From an uncultured Clostridia bacterium (lineage in GTDB: Bacteria; Bacillota; Clostridia; Lachnospirales; Anaerotignaceae), in NCBI GenBank assembly GCA_937901125.1, contig CALCGT010000059.1, positions 1 to 64,000 of the forward strand: a DNA stretch of 64,000 nt, read 5' to 3'. Both the position numbers and the translations under genes were made by a program. Below are positions 52,011 through 61,469 of this stretch, one piece after another. The notes under the pieces are model-generated. The model was given only the letters and a program-made list of their open reading frames with translations, ran no database searches and was not told the origin of the DNA. Numbering within the stretch: position 1 is the stretch's first letter; each line of letters opens with the position of its first letter.

Positions 52011-53765
52011 ATGCGTAGAACGAAGATCGTCTGCACGTTGGGTCCTGCAACGAATGATGTGGAGATCATGAAAAAACTGATCGAAAACGGCTTGGATGCC
52101 GCGCGTATCAATTTTTCTCATGGAACCTATGAAAGCCATGCAGAAACCATTGCGAAGCTGAAGCAGGCCAGAGAGGAACTGAATGCCCCTATTCCTCTGA
52201 TCCTGGATACAAAAGGCCCTGAAATCCGTATCAAGACCTTTAAGGAAGGCAAAATAAGACTGGAAGAGGATGCCCAATTTACCCTGACCACAAGGGAGAT
52301 GGAAGGGGATGAAACCATCGTTTCTGTGACCTATGCAGATTTGCCGAAGGATCTGCAGAAGGGCTCCCGTGTCTTGATTGATGATGGGCTGATCGAATTG
52401 AGGGTAGACAGCATTGAAGACACGGATGTCCATTGTACAGTCATCAATGGCGGCAATGTCAGCTCCCGCAAGGGTGTGAATCTGCCTGGGGTGAAGGTGA
52501 ATCTGCCTTCTTTGATGGAAAAAGATATTTCTGATTTGAAATTTGGCGTGGAAAACGGATTCGATATCGTAGCGGCATCCTTCATCCGCTCTGCGGCAGA
52601 TGTTGTGAATATCCGCAGGGTGTTGGAGGAAAACGGCGGTGAAAATATGCATATCATCTCCAAGATTGAAAATCAGGAAGGTGTGGAGAACATCGACAGT
52701 ATTCTGGAGGTTTCTGATGGGATCATGGTTGCCAGAGGCGACCTAGGGGTCGAAATTCCCCCGGAAGAAGTACCTCTAGTTCAGAAAAGACTGATTGCCA
52801 AAGCCAATATGCGGGGCAAACCGGTGATCACAGCTACACAGATGCTGGAAAGCATGGTACACAGCCCCAGACCCACCAGAGCAGAAGCCAACGACGTTGC
52901 CAATGCCATCTTTGATGGCAGCGACGCCATCATGCTTTCCGGGGAAACGGCAGCAGGTGCCTATCCGCTGGAAGCAGTAGAAACCATGGCTCGTATCGCC
53001 AAGAAAACGGAAAGCAGCATTGATTACGGCAGCAAGATGGTAGGCATTACGGAGCCTGCCAGAGTGAATATCACAAATGCCATCAGCAGAGCAGCCTGCA
53101 ATGCGGCAGCAGAGCTGAATACGGCGGCAATTTCCACCATTACCCGTTCTGGCTTTACGGCAAGGATGATCTCCAAGCATCGTCCCATCTGCCCCCTGCT
53201 GGCAAGCACATCCGATGAACGGGTATGGAGACAGATGAACCTGATCTGGGGCTGCAAGCCCTTGCTGTATCATGGGGAGCTGCCCAAGGGCGGTGTATTC
53301 GATACAGCCCTGAAAATCGCAGTCAGCAGCGGCATGCTGAAAAACGGCGATACCGTCGTATCTGCCCTGGGGATGCCTCTGGGCTTCAGCGGTGCCACAA
53401 ACACCCTTCGTGTGGATATTGTGGGTGATGTTCTTTGCAAAGGCAAGGGTGTTGGCACAAAGAAGGTCAGCGGCACAGCCAGAGTCATCACCACCCGCGA
53501 TGGTGTGGAACGCACCTTCCACAAAGGTGATATTCTGGTGACCACAGCCACAGACAACAGCTTTATGCCCTATATCCAGAAAGCTGCTGCCATCGTGGTA
53601 GGTCCGATGGATCAGAATGTGGATTGCCATGCGGAGATCGCCGGCAGTGCGCTGGATATCCCTGTCATCGTCTGCAATGCCAAGGTAGTGGATTTTATTC
53701 CTGCCCACTCGCTGATTACGGTAGATGCAGAGAAAGGCTTTGTTTATAAAGGGATTCCCAAATAA
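52011..53765 (+). CDS. pyk: Pyruvate kinase with C-terminal PEP-utilising-like domain
   Basis: The 584-residue enzyme transfers phosphate from PEP to ADP. MRRTKIVCTLGPATNDVEIM, NFSHGTYESH, the MVARGDLGVEIPPEEVPLVQ catalytic segment and TATQMLESM are intact. Residues about 475-584 form the extra domain found in Bacillus-type enzymes (MPYIQKAAAIVVG; HAEIAGSALDIPVIV). It starts 36 bp after pfkA. Confidence 0.95.
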   Translation: MRRTKIVCTLGPATNDVEIMKKLIENGLDAARINFSHGTYESHAETIAKLKQAREELNAPIPLILDTKGPEIRIKTFKEGKIRLEEDAQFTLTTREMEGDETIVSVTYADLPKDLQKGSRVLIDDGLIELRVDSIEDTDVHCTVINGGNVSSRKGVNLPGVKVNLPSLMEKDISDLKFGVENGFDIVAASFIRSAADVVNIRRVLEENGGENMHIISKIENQEGVENIDSILEVSDGIMVARGDLGVEIPPEEVPLVQKRLIAKANMRGKPVITATQMLESMVHSPRPTRAEANDVANAIFDGSDAIMLSGETAAGAYPLEAVETMARIAKKTESSIDYGSKMVGITEPARVNITNAISRAACNAAAELNTAAISTITRSGFTARMISKHRPICPLLASTSDERVWRQMNLIWGCKPLLYHGELPKGGVFDTALKIAVSSGMLKNGDTVVSALGMPLGFSGATNTLRVDIVGDVLCKGKGVGTKKVSGTARVITTRDGVERTFHKGDILVTTATDNSFMPYIQKAAAIVVGPMDQNVDCHAEIAGSALDIPVIVCNAKVVDFIPAHSLITVDAEKGFVYKGIPK

Positions 53766-53778
53766 GATTGATGAGGAA

Positions 53779-53820
53779 AACGGTAAAAACCTATGGATTT
53801 TGGGTTTTTACTGTTTTTTT
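53779..53820 (+). terminator. Terminator of the pfkA-pyk region
   Basis: AACGGTAAAAACC pairs with GGTTTTTACTGTT, followed by T. The stop of pyk is 14 bp upstream. Confidence 0.85.
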
Positions 53821-53984
53821 ATATTTTTTGGCTAAGGATTCAAAATAATGAATGAAAAACAATGCAAGAAAAGTACATGCAGAGCATACAAAAGTCCTTG
53901 CTATGTGGTCGGAATTTGTTCGGATTGCCTGTTTTTTTGTATAAAAATATTAGAATTGAAGAAGTTTTTTGTCGAAATGACGAA

Positions 53985-54013
53985 TTGACGGAATCTTTAC
54001 AGAATGTTAACAT
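53985..54013 (+). promoter_or_regulatory. Candidate promoter of the DUF819 gene
   Basis: TTGACG, a 17-bp spacer and TAACAT (54008-54013). The 53821-54130 gap is AT-rich and otherwise shows nothing I can support. Confidence 0.45.
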
Positions 54014-54130
54014 ATATGACATAAGTTCAGGATATTGAATTCATTCATCCATTCAAATGAATTTATCGCAATTATAAAAATATCCAGAGCTTATAAATAA
54101 AAATCTTATATTTTTTAGGAGGGGAATTTT

Positions 54131-55342
54131 ATGAACACATTGATTAGTGGCGACAACACATGGGCTTTGATGGCTATCACATGTGGCTGGGCTGCATTCT
54201 CTATTTATGCAGAACAGACATGGAAATGGGCATCCAAAGTATCCGGGGCCATTGTTGCACTGCTAGGTGCACTGGTTCTGACAAATCTGGGTATCATCCC
54301 TACAAACTGCGTATGGTTCGATGATATTTGCTGGGGCTTCGCAGTTCCTATGGCGATTCCTATGCTTCTGTTGAGCTGCGACATCCGTAAGATTGGTAAA
54401 GAAGCAGGGAAGATCCTGATCCTGTTCCTGATCGGTGCCGTTGGTACAACAGTCGGCGCTATCCTGGGCTTCAAGCTTCTGGGCGGCATGGTAGATCATC
54501 TGTCCGGCGTAGCTTCTATTATGACAGGTTCCTACATCGGCGGTACAGTAAACTTTGCGGCTCTGTCCGACTCTTTCAACGTACCCGGTGAAACCGTATC
54601 TGCTGCAGTAGTAGCCGATAACCTGCTGATGACACTGTACTTCTTTGTACTGATCATGATTCCCAGCATCAAATTCTTTGCAAACAAATTTAAACATCCC
54701 CACATTGACGAAGTCAATGCAAGAGGCGTGGATGAAGAAGCAAAAACACAGGCTGCTGCTTACTGGGGCAAAAAACCCATCTCTCTGATGGATATTGCCA
54801 TCAACGTAGCCATCAGCGTTATCATCGTTTGTGTTTCTACACAGATCGCAGGCGTTCTGTCCAATGTGATCCCTAAAACAAACGTTGTAACAAGGATTCT
54901 GAACGGTCTGTTTGGTAACAAATACCTGATCCTGACAACACTGGCAATGATCATTGCAACAATCTTCTCCAAACCTCTGGAAGGTCTGTCCGGCTCTCAG
55001 GAAATCGGTACATACCTGATCTACCTGTTCTTCTTTGCTATCGGCGCACCTGCATCCATTAAGGCGATTTTCCTGAACGCTCCTCTGTTGCTGGTATTCT
55101 GTGCCATCATGGTAATCGTAAACATGCTGTTCTGCTTCATTTTCGGCAAGCTGCTGAAATTCGACCTGGAAGATTGTATCCTGGCTTCCAACGCATGTAT
55201 CGGCGGCCCTACAACAGCTGCTGCTATGGCGATCTCCAAAGGCTGGGTAAAACTGGTTGGTCCTATTATGTTGGTAGGTACACTGGGTTACGTAGTAGGT
55301 ACATATTTCGGTACATTTGTAGGTCAGTTCCTGGGTGCGTAA
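54131..55342 (+). CDS. DUF819 family membrane protein
   Basis: The 403-residue integral membrane protein has about ten helices and two internally related halves. The conserved small-residue motifs GSYIGGTVNFAALSDSF (about 138) and ACIGGPTTAAAMAISKGW (about 356) are hallmark repeats of the DUF819/YjcL family. The family is transporter-like but without an assigned substrate. Genes for dipeptidases follow, suggesting a link to peptide or amino-acid metabolism. Confidence 0.85.
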   Translation: MNTLISGDNTWALMAITCGWAAFSIYAEQTWKWASKVSGAIVALLGALVLTNLGIIPTNCVWFDDICWGFAVPMAIPMLLLSCDIRKIGKEAGKILILFLIGAVGTTVGAILGFKLLGGMVDHLSGVASIMTGSYIGGTVNFAALSDSFNVPGETVSAAVVADNLLMTLYFFVLIMIPSIKFFANKFKHPHIDEVNARGVDEEAKTQAAAYWGKKPISLMDIAINVAISVIIVCVSTQIAGVLSNVIPKTNVVTRILNGLFGNKYLILTTLAMIIATIFSKPLEGLSGSQEIGTYLIYLFFFAIGAPASIKAIFLNAPLLLVFCAIMVIVNMLFCFIFGKLLKFDLEDCILASNACIGGPTTAAAMAISKGWVKLVGPIMLVGTLGYVVGTYFGTFVGQFLGA

Positions 55343-55385
55343 GCATAGACTGATTAAGGTCTGAAAAAGAAAGAGGGCAAAAATC

Positions 55386-56357
55386 ATGATTTTCGATGGA
55401 CATAGTGATATTTTTACGGACGTGACCGTTCGTAGACTGAAAGGTGAAACTCAGGTACTGAAAAATCACCATCTGCCTCGTCTGAAAGAAGGGAATATTG
55501 AAGGGAGTTGCTTTGTTCTGTGGATCGATCCTCCCTATCATGCAAATCCCTCCAAAAGATTGGGCGAACTGATGCAGTGCATCAAAGACGAAATGGCCGA
55601 ATGTGATGAAGCCGTTATCGTAAAGAATATCAAAGAAATCGAAGAAGCGAAAGAAGCTGGCAAATTTTATATTCTGCCCGGTCTGGAAGGCCTTTCTGGT
55701 ATCGGTGAGGATGTGGATAAAATCGATGAGCTGTATGAGTTTGGTTGCCGCCATGCCATGCTGTCCTGGAATGAACAGAATGACTTGGCAACCGGTACAA
55801 AGGGCGACCCCAACCGTGGGTTGACAGAGCTGGGCAAGAAAGCTGTAAGAAAACTCCATGATAAGCACATGTTGGTGGACGTTTCCCATACCAATGAACG
55901 TACCTTCTGGGATATGGCAAAGGTGGGCGGCGGCCCTCTGATGGCATCCCATTCCAATGCAAGAGCCTTGGCAGATGTGGTAAGAAACCTGACAGATTGT
56001 CAGCTGCTGGAAATCAGAGATACCAACGGTATTGTTGGGATGAATTCCTTCAATATGTTAGTGCATAAGGAAATTGCGGAACAGACAGTAGATGGTCTGA
56101 TCAGACACGCAGATTACATTGCAAACAAGATTGGCGTGGAACATTTGGCCTTTGGCTTTGATTTCTGTGAATTTTTGGATGATGAAGCTGCCGGTTCTTT
56201 CAGCGATCAGGAAAATACCTTTACGGTAGGCCTGGAGGACTGCACACACGTTCCTTTCATGGTAGAACAAATGAAGAAAGCCGGTTTCAGTGACAAGGAA
56301 CTGGAAATGATTTCTCGTGGCAACTGGATGAATCTGATTCAGAGAGTCATCGGCTAA
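55386..56357 (+). CDS. Membrane dipeptidase-family metallopeptidase (M19), copy 1
   Basis: The 323-residue enzyme of the M19 renal dipeptidase family has HSD (FDGHSDIF, residues 3-10), the bridging acidic site in GLEGLSGIG, DVSHTNERTFWDM and SHSNARALADV. Such enzymes hydrolyse dipeptides, some with a D-residue. The start lies 44 bp after the DUF819 gene. A paralogue follows at 56479. Confidence 0.9.
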   Translation: MIFDGHSDIFTDVTVRRLKGETQVLKNHHLPRLKEGNIEGSCFVLWIDPPYHANPSKRLGELMQCIKDEMAECDEAVIVKNIKEIEEAKEAGKFYILPGLEGLSGIGEDVDKIDELYEFGCRHAMLSWNEQNDLATGTKGDPNRGLTELGKKAVRKLHDKHMLVDVSHTNERTFWDMAKVGGGPLMASHSNARALADVVRNLTDCQLLEIRDTNGIVGMNSFNMLVHKEIAEQTVDGLIRHADYIANKIGVEHLAFGFDFCEFLDDEAAGSFSDQENTFTVGLEDCTHVPFMVEQMKKAGFSDKELEMISRGNWMNLIQRVIG

Positions 56358-56383
56358 GCCGAACTTTTTCAAAAGGATAAAAA

Positions 56384-56419
56384 AGACCGAGAGGCTCGAT
56401 GGAGTTTCTCGGCCTTTTT
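56384..56419 (+). terminator. Terminator between the two dipeptidase genes
   Basis: AGACCGAGA pairs with TCTCGGCCT (one mismatch) followed by five T. Confidence 0.8.
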
Positions 56420-56452
56420 GTACAAGCGAAGCCTTACGAATGGCTTTAAGGT
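56419..56452 (+). repeat. Dispersed small hairpin repeat, partial copy C
   Basis: GTACAAGCGAAGCCTTACG, then AATGGCTTTAAGG matches the second half of copies at 20008 and 43056 (GTAAG-GC hairpin side and AATGGTTTTA tail). The first hairpin is absent. Confidence 0.45.
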
Positions 56453-56478
56453 GAAACAGAAGAGAAAAGAGGGGTACA

Positions 56479-57450
56479 ATGATTTTTGATGGACATAGCG
56501 ATATTTTCAGTGATGTTAGATATAAAAGAGAAGCAGGCGAAACAAAGGTGCTGAAAAACCACCATCTGGAAAGACTGCAGAAGGGTGGCATCGGCGGTGC
56601 TTGTTTTGTAATCTGGGTAGATACCTTCAATGGATTTGATCCCAAGGATGAAATGGATGCCATTGTGAAAGCGATACAGGCAGAAATGGCAGAAACAGAA
56701 GATTTTGTTTTGGTACATAACAGAGAAGAGGCGGAAGCAGCACAGAAAGCAGGTAAATTTGCTGTCCTGCTGGGAATTGAGGGCTTGGCCGGCATCGGCG
56801 AGGATCTGAGCAAGATCGACGCCCTGTATGAAGTGGGCGCCCGCCACGCTATGCTGACATGGAACGAAGAAAACGCTCTGGCAACAGGCGTAAAAGGCAA
56901 CCCCGACAGAGGGGTAACAGAGCTGGGCAGAAAAGCCATCAAGATCATTCAGGATAAGAAAATGATCCTAGACGTTTCTCATCTGAATGAAAAATCCTTC
57001 TGGGATGTGATCGATGCTTCCAATGGCCCTATCCTGGCATCCCATTCCAATGCAAAAGCTTTGGCAGGCGCAGCGAGAAACCTGACAGACGATCAGCTGA
57101 AAGCTATCCGTGATACAAATGGTCTGGTCGGTCTGAATGCCTTTGGCGATTTTATCAGCGATATCAAAGAAGAACAGGATGTAGACCATCTGGTGCATCA
57201 TGCATCTTACATTGCAGATAAGATTGGTGTGGAACATCTGGGCTGCGGTTTCGACTTCTTTGAATTTTTAAATGCGGATTCTATGAAGAGCTACAGCGAT
57301 CAGGACGATTCTCGCCTGAAGGGCATGGAGGATTGCTCCAAAGTTCCTGTTCTGTTGGAAAAAATGAGAAAAGCAGGCTTTACAGAAAAAGATCTGGAAA
57401 TGATCAGCGGCGGCAACTGGCTGAATCTGATCCAGAGAGTGATGGGCTGA
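56479..57450 (+). CDS. Membrane dipeptidase-family metallopeptidase (M19), copy 2
   Basis: The 323-residue protein is collinear with copy 1 and identical in length: FDGHSDIFSDV, GIEGLAGIGED, LDVSHLNEKSFWDV and SHSNAKALAGA. All metal ligands visible in copy 1 are kept. The tandem arrangement implies duplication, possibly with divergent dipeptide preference. Confidence 0.9.
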   Translation: MIFDGHSDIFSDVRYKREAGETKVLKNHHLERLQKGGIGGACFVIWVDTFNGFDPKDEMDAIVKAIQAEMAETEDFVLVHNREEAEAAQKAGKFAVLLGIEGLAGIGEDLSKIDALYEVGARHAMLTWNEENALATGVKGNPDRGVTELGRKAIKIIQDKKMILDVSHLNEKSFWDVIDASNGPILASHSNAKALAGAARNLTDDQLKAIRDTNGLVGLNAFGDFISDIKEEQDVDHLVHHASYIADKIGVEHLGCGFDFFEFLNADSMKSYSDQDDSRLKGMEDCSKVPVLLEKMRKAGFTEKDLEMISGGNWLNLIQRVMG

Positions 57451-57464
57451 AAAGAATAAAAAGG

Positions 57465-57495
57465 AACCCGAGGCTTTCCTCGGGTTTTCTTTTTC
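57465..57495. terminator. Bidirectional terminator between dipeptidase 2 and the regulator
   Basis: AACCCGAGG pairs with CCTCGGGTT around CTTT, with T-rich tails on both sides. It separates convergent genes. Confidence 0.88.
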
Positions 57496-57501
57496 TCTTT
57501 T

Positions 57502-58053
57502 TTAGAAGAACTTGGGCGTCATGGCCCAGATAGAGACACAGTCTTCTTCTCCATTATTGATGTATTTATGGGGCAGGGAACTGTCAAAATAGATACTGTC
57601 CCCTTTATGGAGGATATAGTCCTTGCCATTGAGGAAAACAGTGAGGGTGCCTTTCAGCACATAGCCGCATTCTTCCCCTTCGTGGCTGATGGCTTTCTTT
57701 TCATAGGAATAGCCGCTTTTCAAAGTGATTTCCACCATATCCATGGCACGGTCGGAACGGGTGGAGTGGAGCAGCTTATAATGGCTGCTGTCGTGATGGG
57801 TGACGATGGTTTGATGTTCCCCTTTTCGGGTCACAAAATGTTCTTCTACGGGCTCTTCGTGGAAGAAATAGTTGATATTGGTATCCAGTGCCTTCGCCAA
57901 ACGCCACAAACTGGTGACGGAAGGAACGACAAGATCCCGTTCGATCTGGCTGATGAGGCCTGTGCTGACATCGGAAAGCTTGGAAAGTTCGGCAATACTC
58001 AGCTTTTTTTCTGTTCTAAGTTGCTTTAATTTTGCACCAATCAAAATTTCCAT
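57502..58053 (-). CDS. XRE-family regulator with C-terminal cupin domain
   Basis: The 183-residue protein has an N-terminal helix-turn-helix (KLSIAELSKLSDVSTGLISQ, about 15-35) and a C-terminal cupin (GEECGYVLKGTLTVFLNGKD, about 125-145; SSLPHKYIN). PuuR-like regulators of this type often control amine, amino-acid or peptide catabolism. It faces the DUF819-dipeptidase genes, which are plausible targets. Confidence 0.88.
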   Translation of the reverse strand: MEILIGAKLKQLRTEKKLSIAELSKLSDVSTGLISQIERDLVVPSVTSLWRLAKALDTNINYFFHEEPVEEHFVTRKGEHQTIVTHHDSSHYKLLHSTRSDRAMDMVEITLKSGYSYEKKAISHEGEECGYVLKGTLTVFLNGKDYILHKGDSIYFDSSLPHKYINNGEEDCVSIWAMTPKFF

Positions 58054-58190
58054 AGAAGCTTCCCTCCTTGTGATTCATACAATATGTTTAATTCATTTTA
58101 TCACTTTTGGAAAATGGGAGCAACCATTTTTTCCATGAAGAAAAGATGGAAACAAAGAAAGAGAGCAGGAAAGGGATTTCCCTGTTTTCG

Positions 58191-58219
58191 TTGCAAATTG
58201 GGGATTTCTATGCTATGAT
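58191..58219 (+). promoter_or_regulatory. Promoter of yhbY
   Basis: TTGCAA, a 17-bp spacer and TATGAT (58214-58219), 43 bp before the start. Confidence 0.6.
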
Positions 58220-58262
58220 AAGAAAGATTATATTGAGAAAGAATACACAGAAGGAGAATATT

Positions 58263-58562
58263 ATGTTAACAAGCAAACAGAGAGCATTCCTGCGTGGGAT
58301 GGCAAATAGCATCGACGCAATTTTCCAGGTAGGCAAAAACGGCGTGACGCCTGAATTGAGAGATACCGTACACAATGCATTGGAAGCCAGAGAACTGGTA
58401 AAGATCAGTGTTTTGGACAATAATATGCTGGGCGCAAGAGAAGCGGCAGAAATGCTGGCAAGCAGAACAGGAGCAGAAGTGGTGCAGGTCATCGGCAACA
58501 AATTTGTGCTGTATCGCCCTGCGAAAAAACCTGTGATCGAATTGCCTCCCGTAAAAAAATAA
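58263..58562 (+). CDS. yhbY: Ribosome assembly RNA-binding protein YhbY
   Basis: The 99-residue CRM-domain protein starts at the ATG after AAGGAGAATATT. LTSKQRAFLRGMANSIDAIF, the QVGKNGVTPELRDTV segment (GKxG loop) and LASRTGAEVVQVIGNKFVLY are diagnostic. It assists 50S maturation. The longer upstream frame to 58107 has no site. Confidence 0.94.
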   Translation: MLTSKQRAFLRGMANSIDAIFQVGKNGVTPELRDTVHNALEARELVKISVLDNNMLGAREAAEMLASRTGAEVVQVIGNKFVLYRPAKKPVIELPPVKK

Positions 58563-58584
58563 AATCAAAAAAGAGGGGGAGACT

Positions 58585-59709
58585 ATGGCAAATATGTTCG
58601 ACTATCTGACTTGGCGGGGAGACCTGACTTTGTCCCAGTCTCCTTTTCAGGATGTGGATTCCTTGATTTTATCCACATTGGCATACGTATTTTTTGATGG
58701 CATCGTATCGGAAAGTATGGAAGAGACCATTCCCATTGCCCAAGTGGCAGAATTGTATTTTGCCCGTCCCCGGGAGATCTGGAAATCCAGAGTGGAGGAA
58801 GACTGGGAACTGCTGAAGTATCTGGCAGAAAACGAACGCTTTTCCAAAATGGAATTATGCGGCTATGTGAATAAGCTGGATTTTGCGGTGGAAAAACAGT
58901 TTTCTGCCTTGACTATACTGACAGGAGACGGCATGGCTTTCGTAGCTTATCGGGGAACAGATTCCTCCTCTGTAGGCTGGAAAGAGGATTTCAACATGAG
59001 CTTTATGGATACGGTTCCTTCTCAGCAGGAAGCAGGAATTTATCTTTGTCGGGCGGCAGAGCATTTCAAAGGAAAGCTGCGGGTGGGCGGTCATTCCAAG
59101 GGCGGCAATCTTGCAGTTTTTGCGGCAGCCATGTGTCCGGCAAAGGTGCAGGAACGCATCGTGGCAGTGTATAACCATGATGGCCCCGGCTTTCGGGAAG
59201 GGATGCTGCAAAGGGAAGGCTACCGAGCTATGCTGCCGCGGGTGCAGACCTTTGTGCCCCAGTCTTCTGTGATCGGCATGCTGTTGGAACATGAAGAGGA
59301 ATATGTAGTCATCCGCAGCAGCCAAAAAGGCATTATGCAGCACGATCCTTATTCCTGGGAGATCATCGGGAAGGATTTTGTGCGGCTGGAAGCCCTGACG
59401 GAAAAGAGTCGATTGCTGGATCGAACGGTGAAAGCATGGCTCAACGGTTTGCCGGAGGAACAGCGGGGAAAATTTGTTGATACGGTGTATGAAGGCATTT
59501 CCATCCTTCCGGTGGATGCCTTTAGGGAAATACAGATCTCTCCCAAGATCGCGTTGCAGGCACTGCGTACCTGGGGCGATGAGGAGGAAGAAACGAAAAA
59601 GATTATCGGGGATTCTTTGAAGCTGCTGCTGCAGGCAGCAATAGAAACCGCCCGGGAATATACGACCCTACCCAGATTGGGCAATTGGGAAAGAAGGAAC
59701 GAAAAATGA
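58585..59709 (+). CDS. DUF2974 (Mbeg1-like) alpha/beta-hydrolase-type protein
   Basis: The 374-residue protein shows a hydrolase core: AYRGTDSSSVGWKEDFNMSF, nucleophile elbow GGHSKGGNLAVFAAAM (Ser about 172) and the following Asp-Gly of NHDGPGF. These are typical of DUF2974, thought to be lipase- or esterase-like. No signal peptide. It overlaps nadD by ATGA, so it is embedded in the ribosome/NAD cluster, a common clostridial arrangement. Confidence 0.85.
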   Translation: MANMFDYLTWRGDLTLSQSPFQDVDSLILSTLAYVFFDGIVSESMEETIPIAQVAELYFARPREIWKSRVEEDWELLKYLAENERFSKMELCGYVNKLDFAVEKQFSALTILTGDGMAFVAYRGTDSSSVGWKEDFNMSFMDTVPSQQEAGIYLCRAAEHFKGKLRVGGHSKGGNLAVFAAAMCPAKVQERIVAVYNHDGPGFREGMLQREGYRAMLPRVQTFVPQSSVIGMLLEHEEEYVVIRSSQKGIMQHDPYSWEIIGKDFVRLEALTEKSRLLDRTVKAWLNGLPEEQRGKFVDTVYEGISILPVDAFREIQISPKIALQALRTWGDEEEETKKIIGDSLKLLLQAAIETAREYTTLPRLGNWERRNEK

Positions 59710-60938
59710 GAAATGAAATTGCGAATTTTAAAGATTGCAAGAGTATTGCCATTATGGGCGGTACCTTCGACCCCATCCATCACGGGCATTTGGTAACGGC
59801 GGAAGCGGTGCGCCACAGATTTAAAGTTGACAAGGTGATTTTTATGCCTGCGGGGCAGCCTGCCCATAAGACCAACAAAAAGGTGACCCATAACGAACAC
59901 CGCTATCTGATGACGGTGCTGGCGACGATGCGAAATGAAAACTTCGAAGTTTCCCGTATCGAGATCGACCGCCCCGGGGTGACCTATACCATCGATACCA
60001 TCGAAGCCCTGAAAAAGATGTGCAGACCCGATGTGCGTCTTTATTTTATCACAGGGGCCGATGCCATCCATCAGATCATGACCTGGAAGGAACCGGAACG
60101 GCTGCTTAGCCTGTGCGACTTTGTGGCAGTGACAAGACCCGGCTATGATAGATCTAAGCTGTTTGCGGATATTGGCGAAATCAGAGAAAAATTCTCCAGC
60201 CGTATCCACTATATGGAAGTGCCTGCCCTGGCCATCTCTTCCTCTGATATCCGGGAAAGAGCAAGAAAGGGCGAACCGATCAAATATCTGCTCCCCCAGG
60301 AGGTAGAGGATTATATCCATAAATTTGGGCTATATCAGGATGATGCAAAGGATGAGGTGAAATTTATGCTGCCCATTGAAACAATGCAGGAAAAACTGCA
60401 GTCTGCCCTTTCCGTAAAACGTTATATCCATACCATGGGCGTAGCGGAGGAAGCGGTGAAGCTGGCGGAGATCTATGGTACTGCAGCAGACCGACAGAAG
60501 GCGAGAGTAGCTGGTCTGCTCCATGATTGTGCCAAGGATTATCCTGTAAACATGAGACTGCGTTTTTGTAAAGAATATAAGGTGAAAACCGATGAAATCA
60601 TGGAAAAACAGACGGATCTGATCCACCCCTTCCTTGGGGCAGAGGTCGCTAAGAGGGAATATCAGGTCATGGATGAAGATATCCTGAACGCTATACGTTT
60701 CCATACCACAGGGCGTGCGGGCATGTCCATACTGGAAAAGATCATTTTCATTGCGGACTATATCGAACCCAACCGGGAAAAATTCGGTGGCTTGGATGAA
60801 GCAAGAAGACTGGCCTATCTGGACTTGGATCAGGCTATGGAATATATTTTGGAAAATACCATTGCTTACGTGAAGGCGAGAGGCAGACTGCTGCATCCCC
60901 TTTCTCTGGAAGCATTGGAATATTATAAAAATCGTTGA
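59706..60938 (+). CDS. nadD: Fused nicotinate-nucleotide adenylyltransferase and YqeK-type HD phosphohydrolase
   Basis: The 410-residue protein starts at the ATG that overlaps the previous stop. Residues about 15-205 are NadD (MGGTFDPIHHGHL; ITGADAIHQIMTW; ISSSDIRERARKG), which makes NaAD. Residues about 220-410 are a YqeK HD domain (KRYIHTMGVAEEAVKLAEIY; LLHDCAKDY; IFIADYIEPNR), a family shown to cleave Ap4A. In most Firmicutes these are separate adjacent genes; here no stop divides them. Confidence 0.93.
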   Translation: MRNEIANFKDCKSIAIMGGTFDPIHHGHLVTAEAVRHRFKVDKVIFMPAGQPAHKTNKKVTHNEHRYLMTVLATMRNENFEVSRIEIDRPGVTYTIDTIEALKKMCRPDVRLYFITGADAIHQIMTWKEPERLLSLCDFVAVTRPGYDRSKLFADIGEIREKFSSRIHYMEVPALAISSSDIRERARKGEPIKYLLPQEVEDYIHKFGLYQDDAKDEVKFMLPIETMQEKLQSALSVKRYIHTMGVAEEAVKLAEIYGTAADRQKARVAGLLHDCAKDYPVNMRLRFCKEYKVKTDEIMEKQTDLIHPFLGAEVAKREYQVMDEDILNAIRFHTTGRAGMSILEKIIFIADYIEPNREKFGGLDEARRLAYLDLDQAMEYILENTIAYVKARGRLLHPLSLEALEYYKNR

Positions 60939-60953
60939 GAAGGAGGGAATATA

Positions 60954-61286
60954 ATGAACGCATTGGAAGCTGCAAAGGTTGCCCAAGCAGCCTTGGAAGA
61001 TAAGCTGGGAGAAGATATCAAGGCGCTGGATCTGAGAGGTCTGTCTAATATTGCGGACTGCTTTGTGATCGCCAGCGGGAAAAATGTGAACCAACTGAGA
61101 GCTATGGCAGATGAAGTGGAACAGAAGCTGTTCAAGGAAGGCGTGAAGCTGCACCACAGCGAAGGCTACAGCGGTGGTACATGGATTTTGCTGGATTTTG
61201 GCAATCTGCTGGTGCATTTGTTCAATAGAGAAGAAAGAGACTTCTATGGTCTGGATCATGTTTGGGGTGACGCAAAAAGCCTGTAA
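60954..61286 (+). CDS. rsfS: Ribosomal silencing factor RsfS
   Basis: The 110-residue protein binds L14 and blocks subunit joining. ALDLRGLSNIADCFVIASGK, a YSGGTWILLDFGNLLVHLFN segment and REERDFYGLDHVWGDA are characteristic. It follows nadD-yqeK by 15 bp with an AAGGAGGG site. Confidence 0.95.
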   Translation: MNALEAAKVAQAALEDKLGEDIKALDLRGLSNIADCFVIASGKNVNQLRAMADEVEQKLFKEGVKLHHSEGYSGGTWILLDFGNLLVHLFNREERDFYGLDHVWGDAKSL

Positions 61287-61341
61287 TAAGTAGTTATTAT
61301 AACAAAAATAGCAAAATCGAATAGTTGGAATTCGACAGAAA

Positions 61342-61366
61342 AAGCCCTCGATTGAGGGCTTTTTTT
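61342..61366 (+). terminator. Terminator of the yhbY-rsfS cluster
   Basis: AAGCCCTC pairs with GAGGGCTT around GATT, followed by T. Confidence 0.92.
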
Positions 61367-61469
61367 GTGAAAAATGACGTTTTTTTGATTTGGATTTGTA
61401 AAAATTTTTTGCCTTGAAACCATTCATCTGCTGAATTTGACAAGATTTTTTTGGGGACACAAAAAATAC

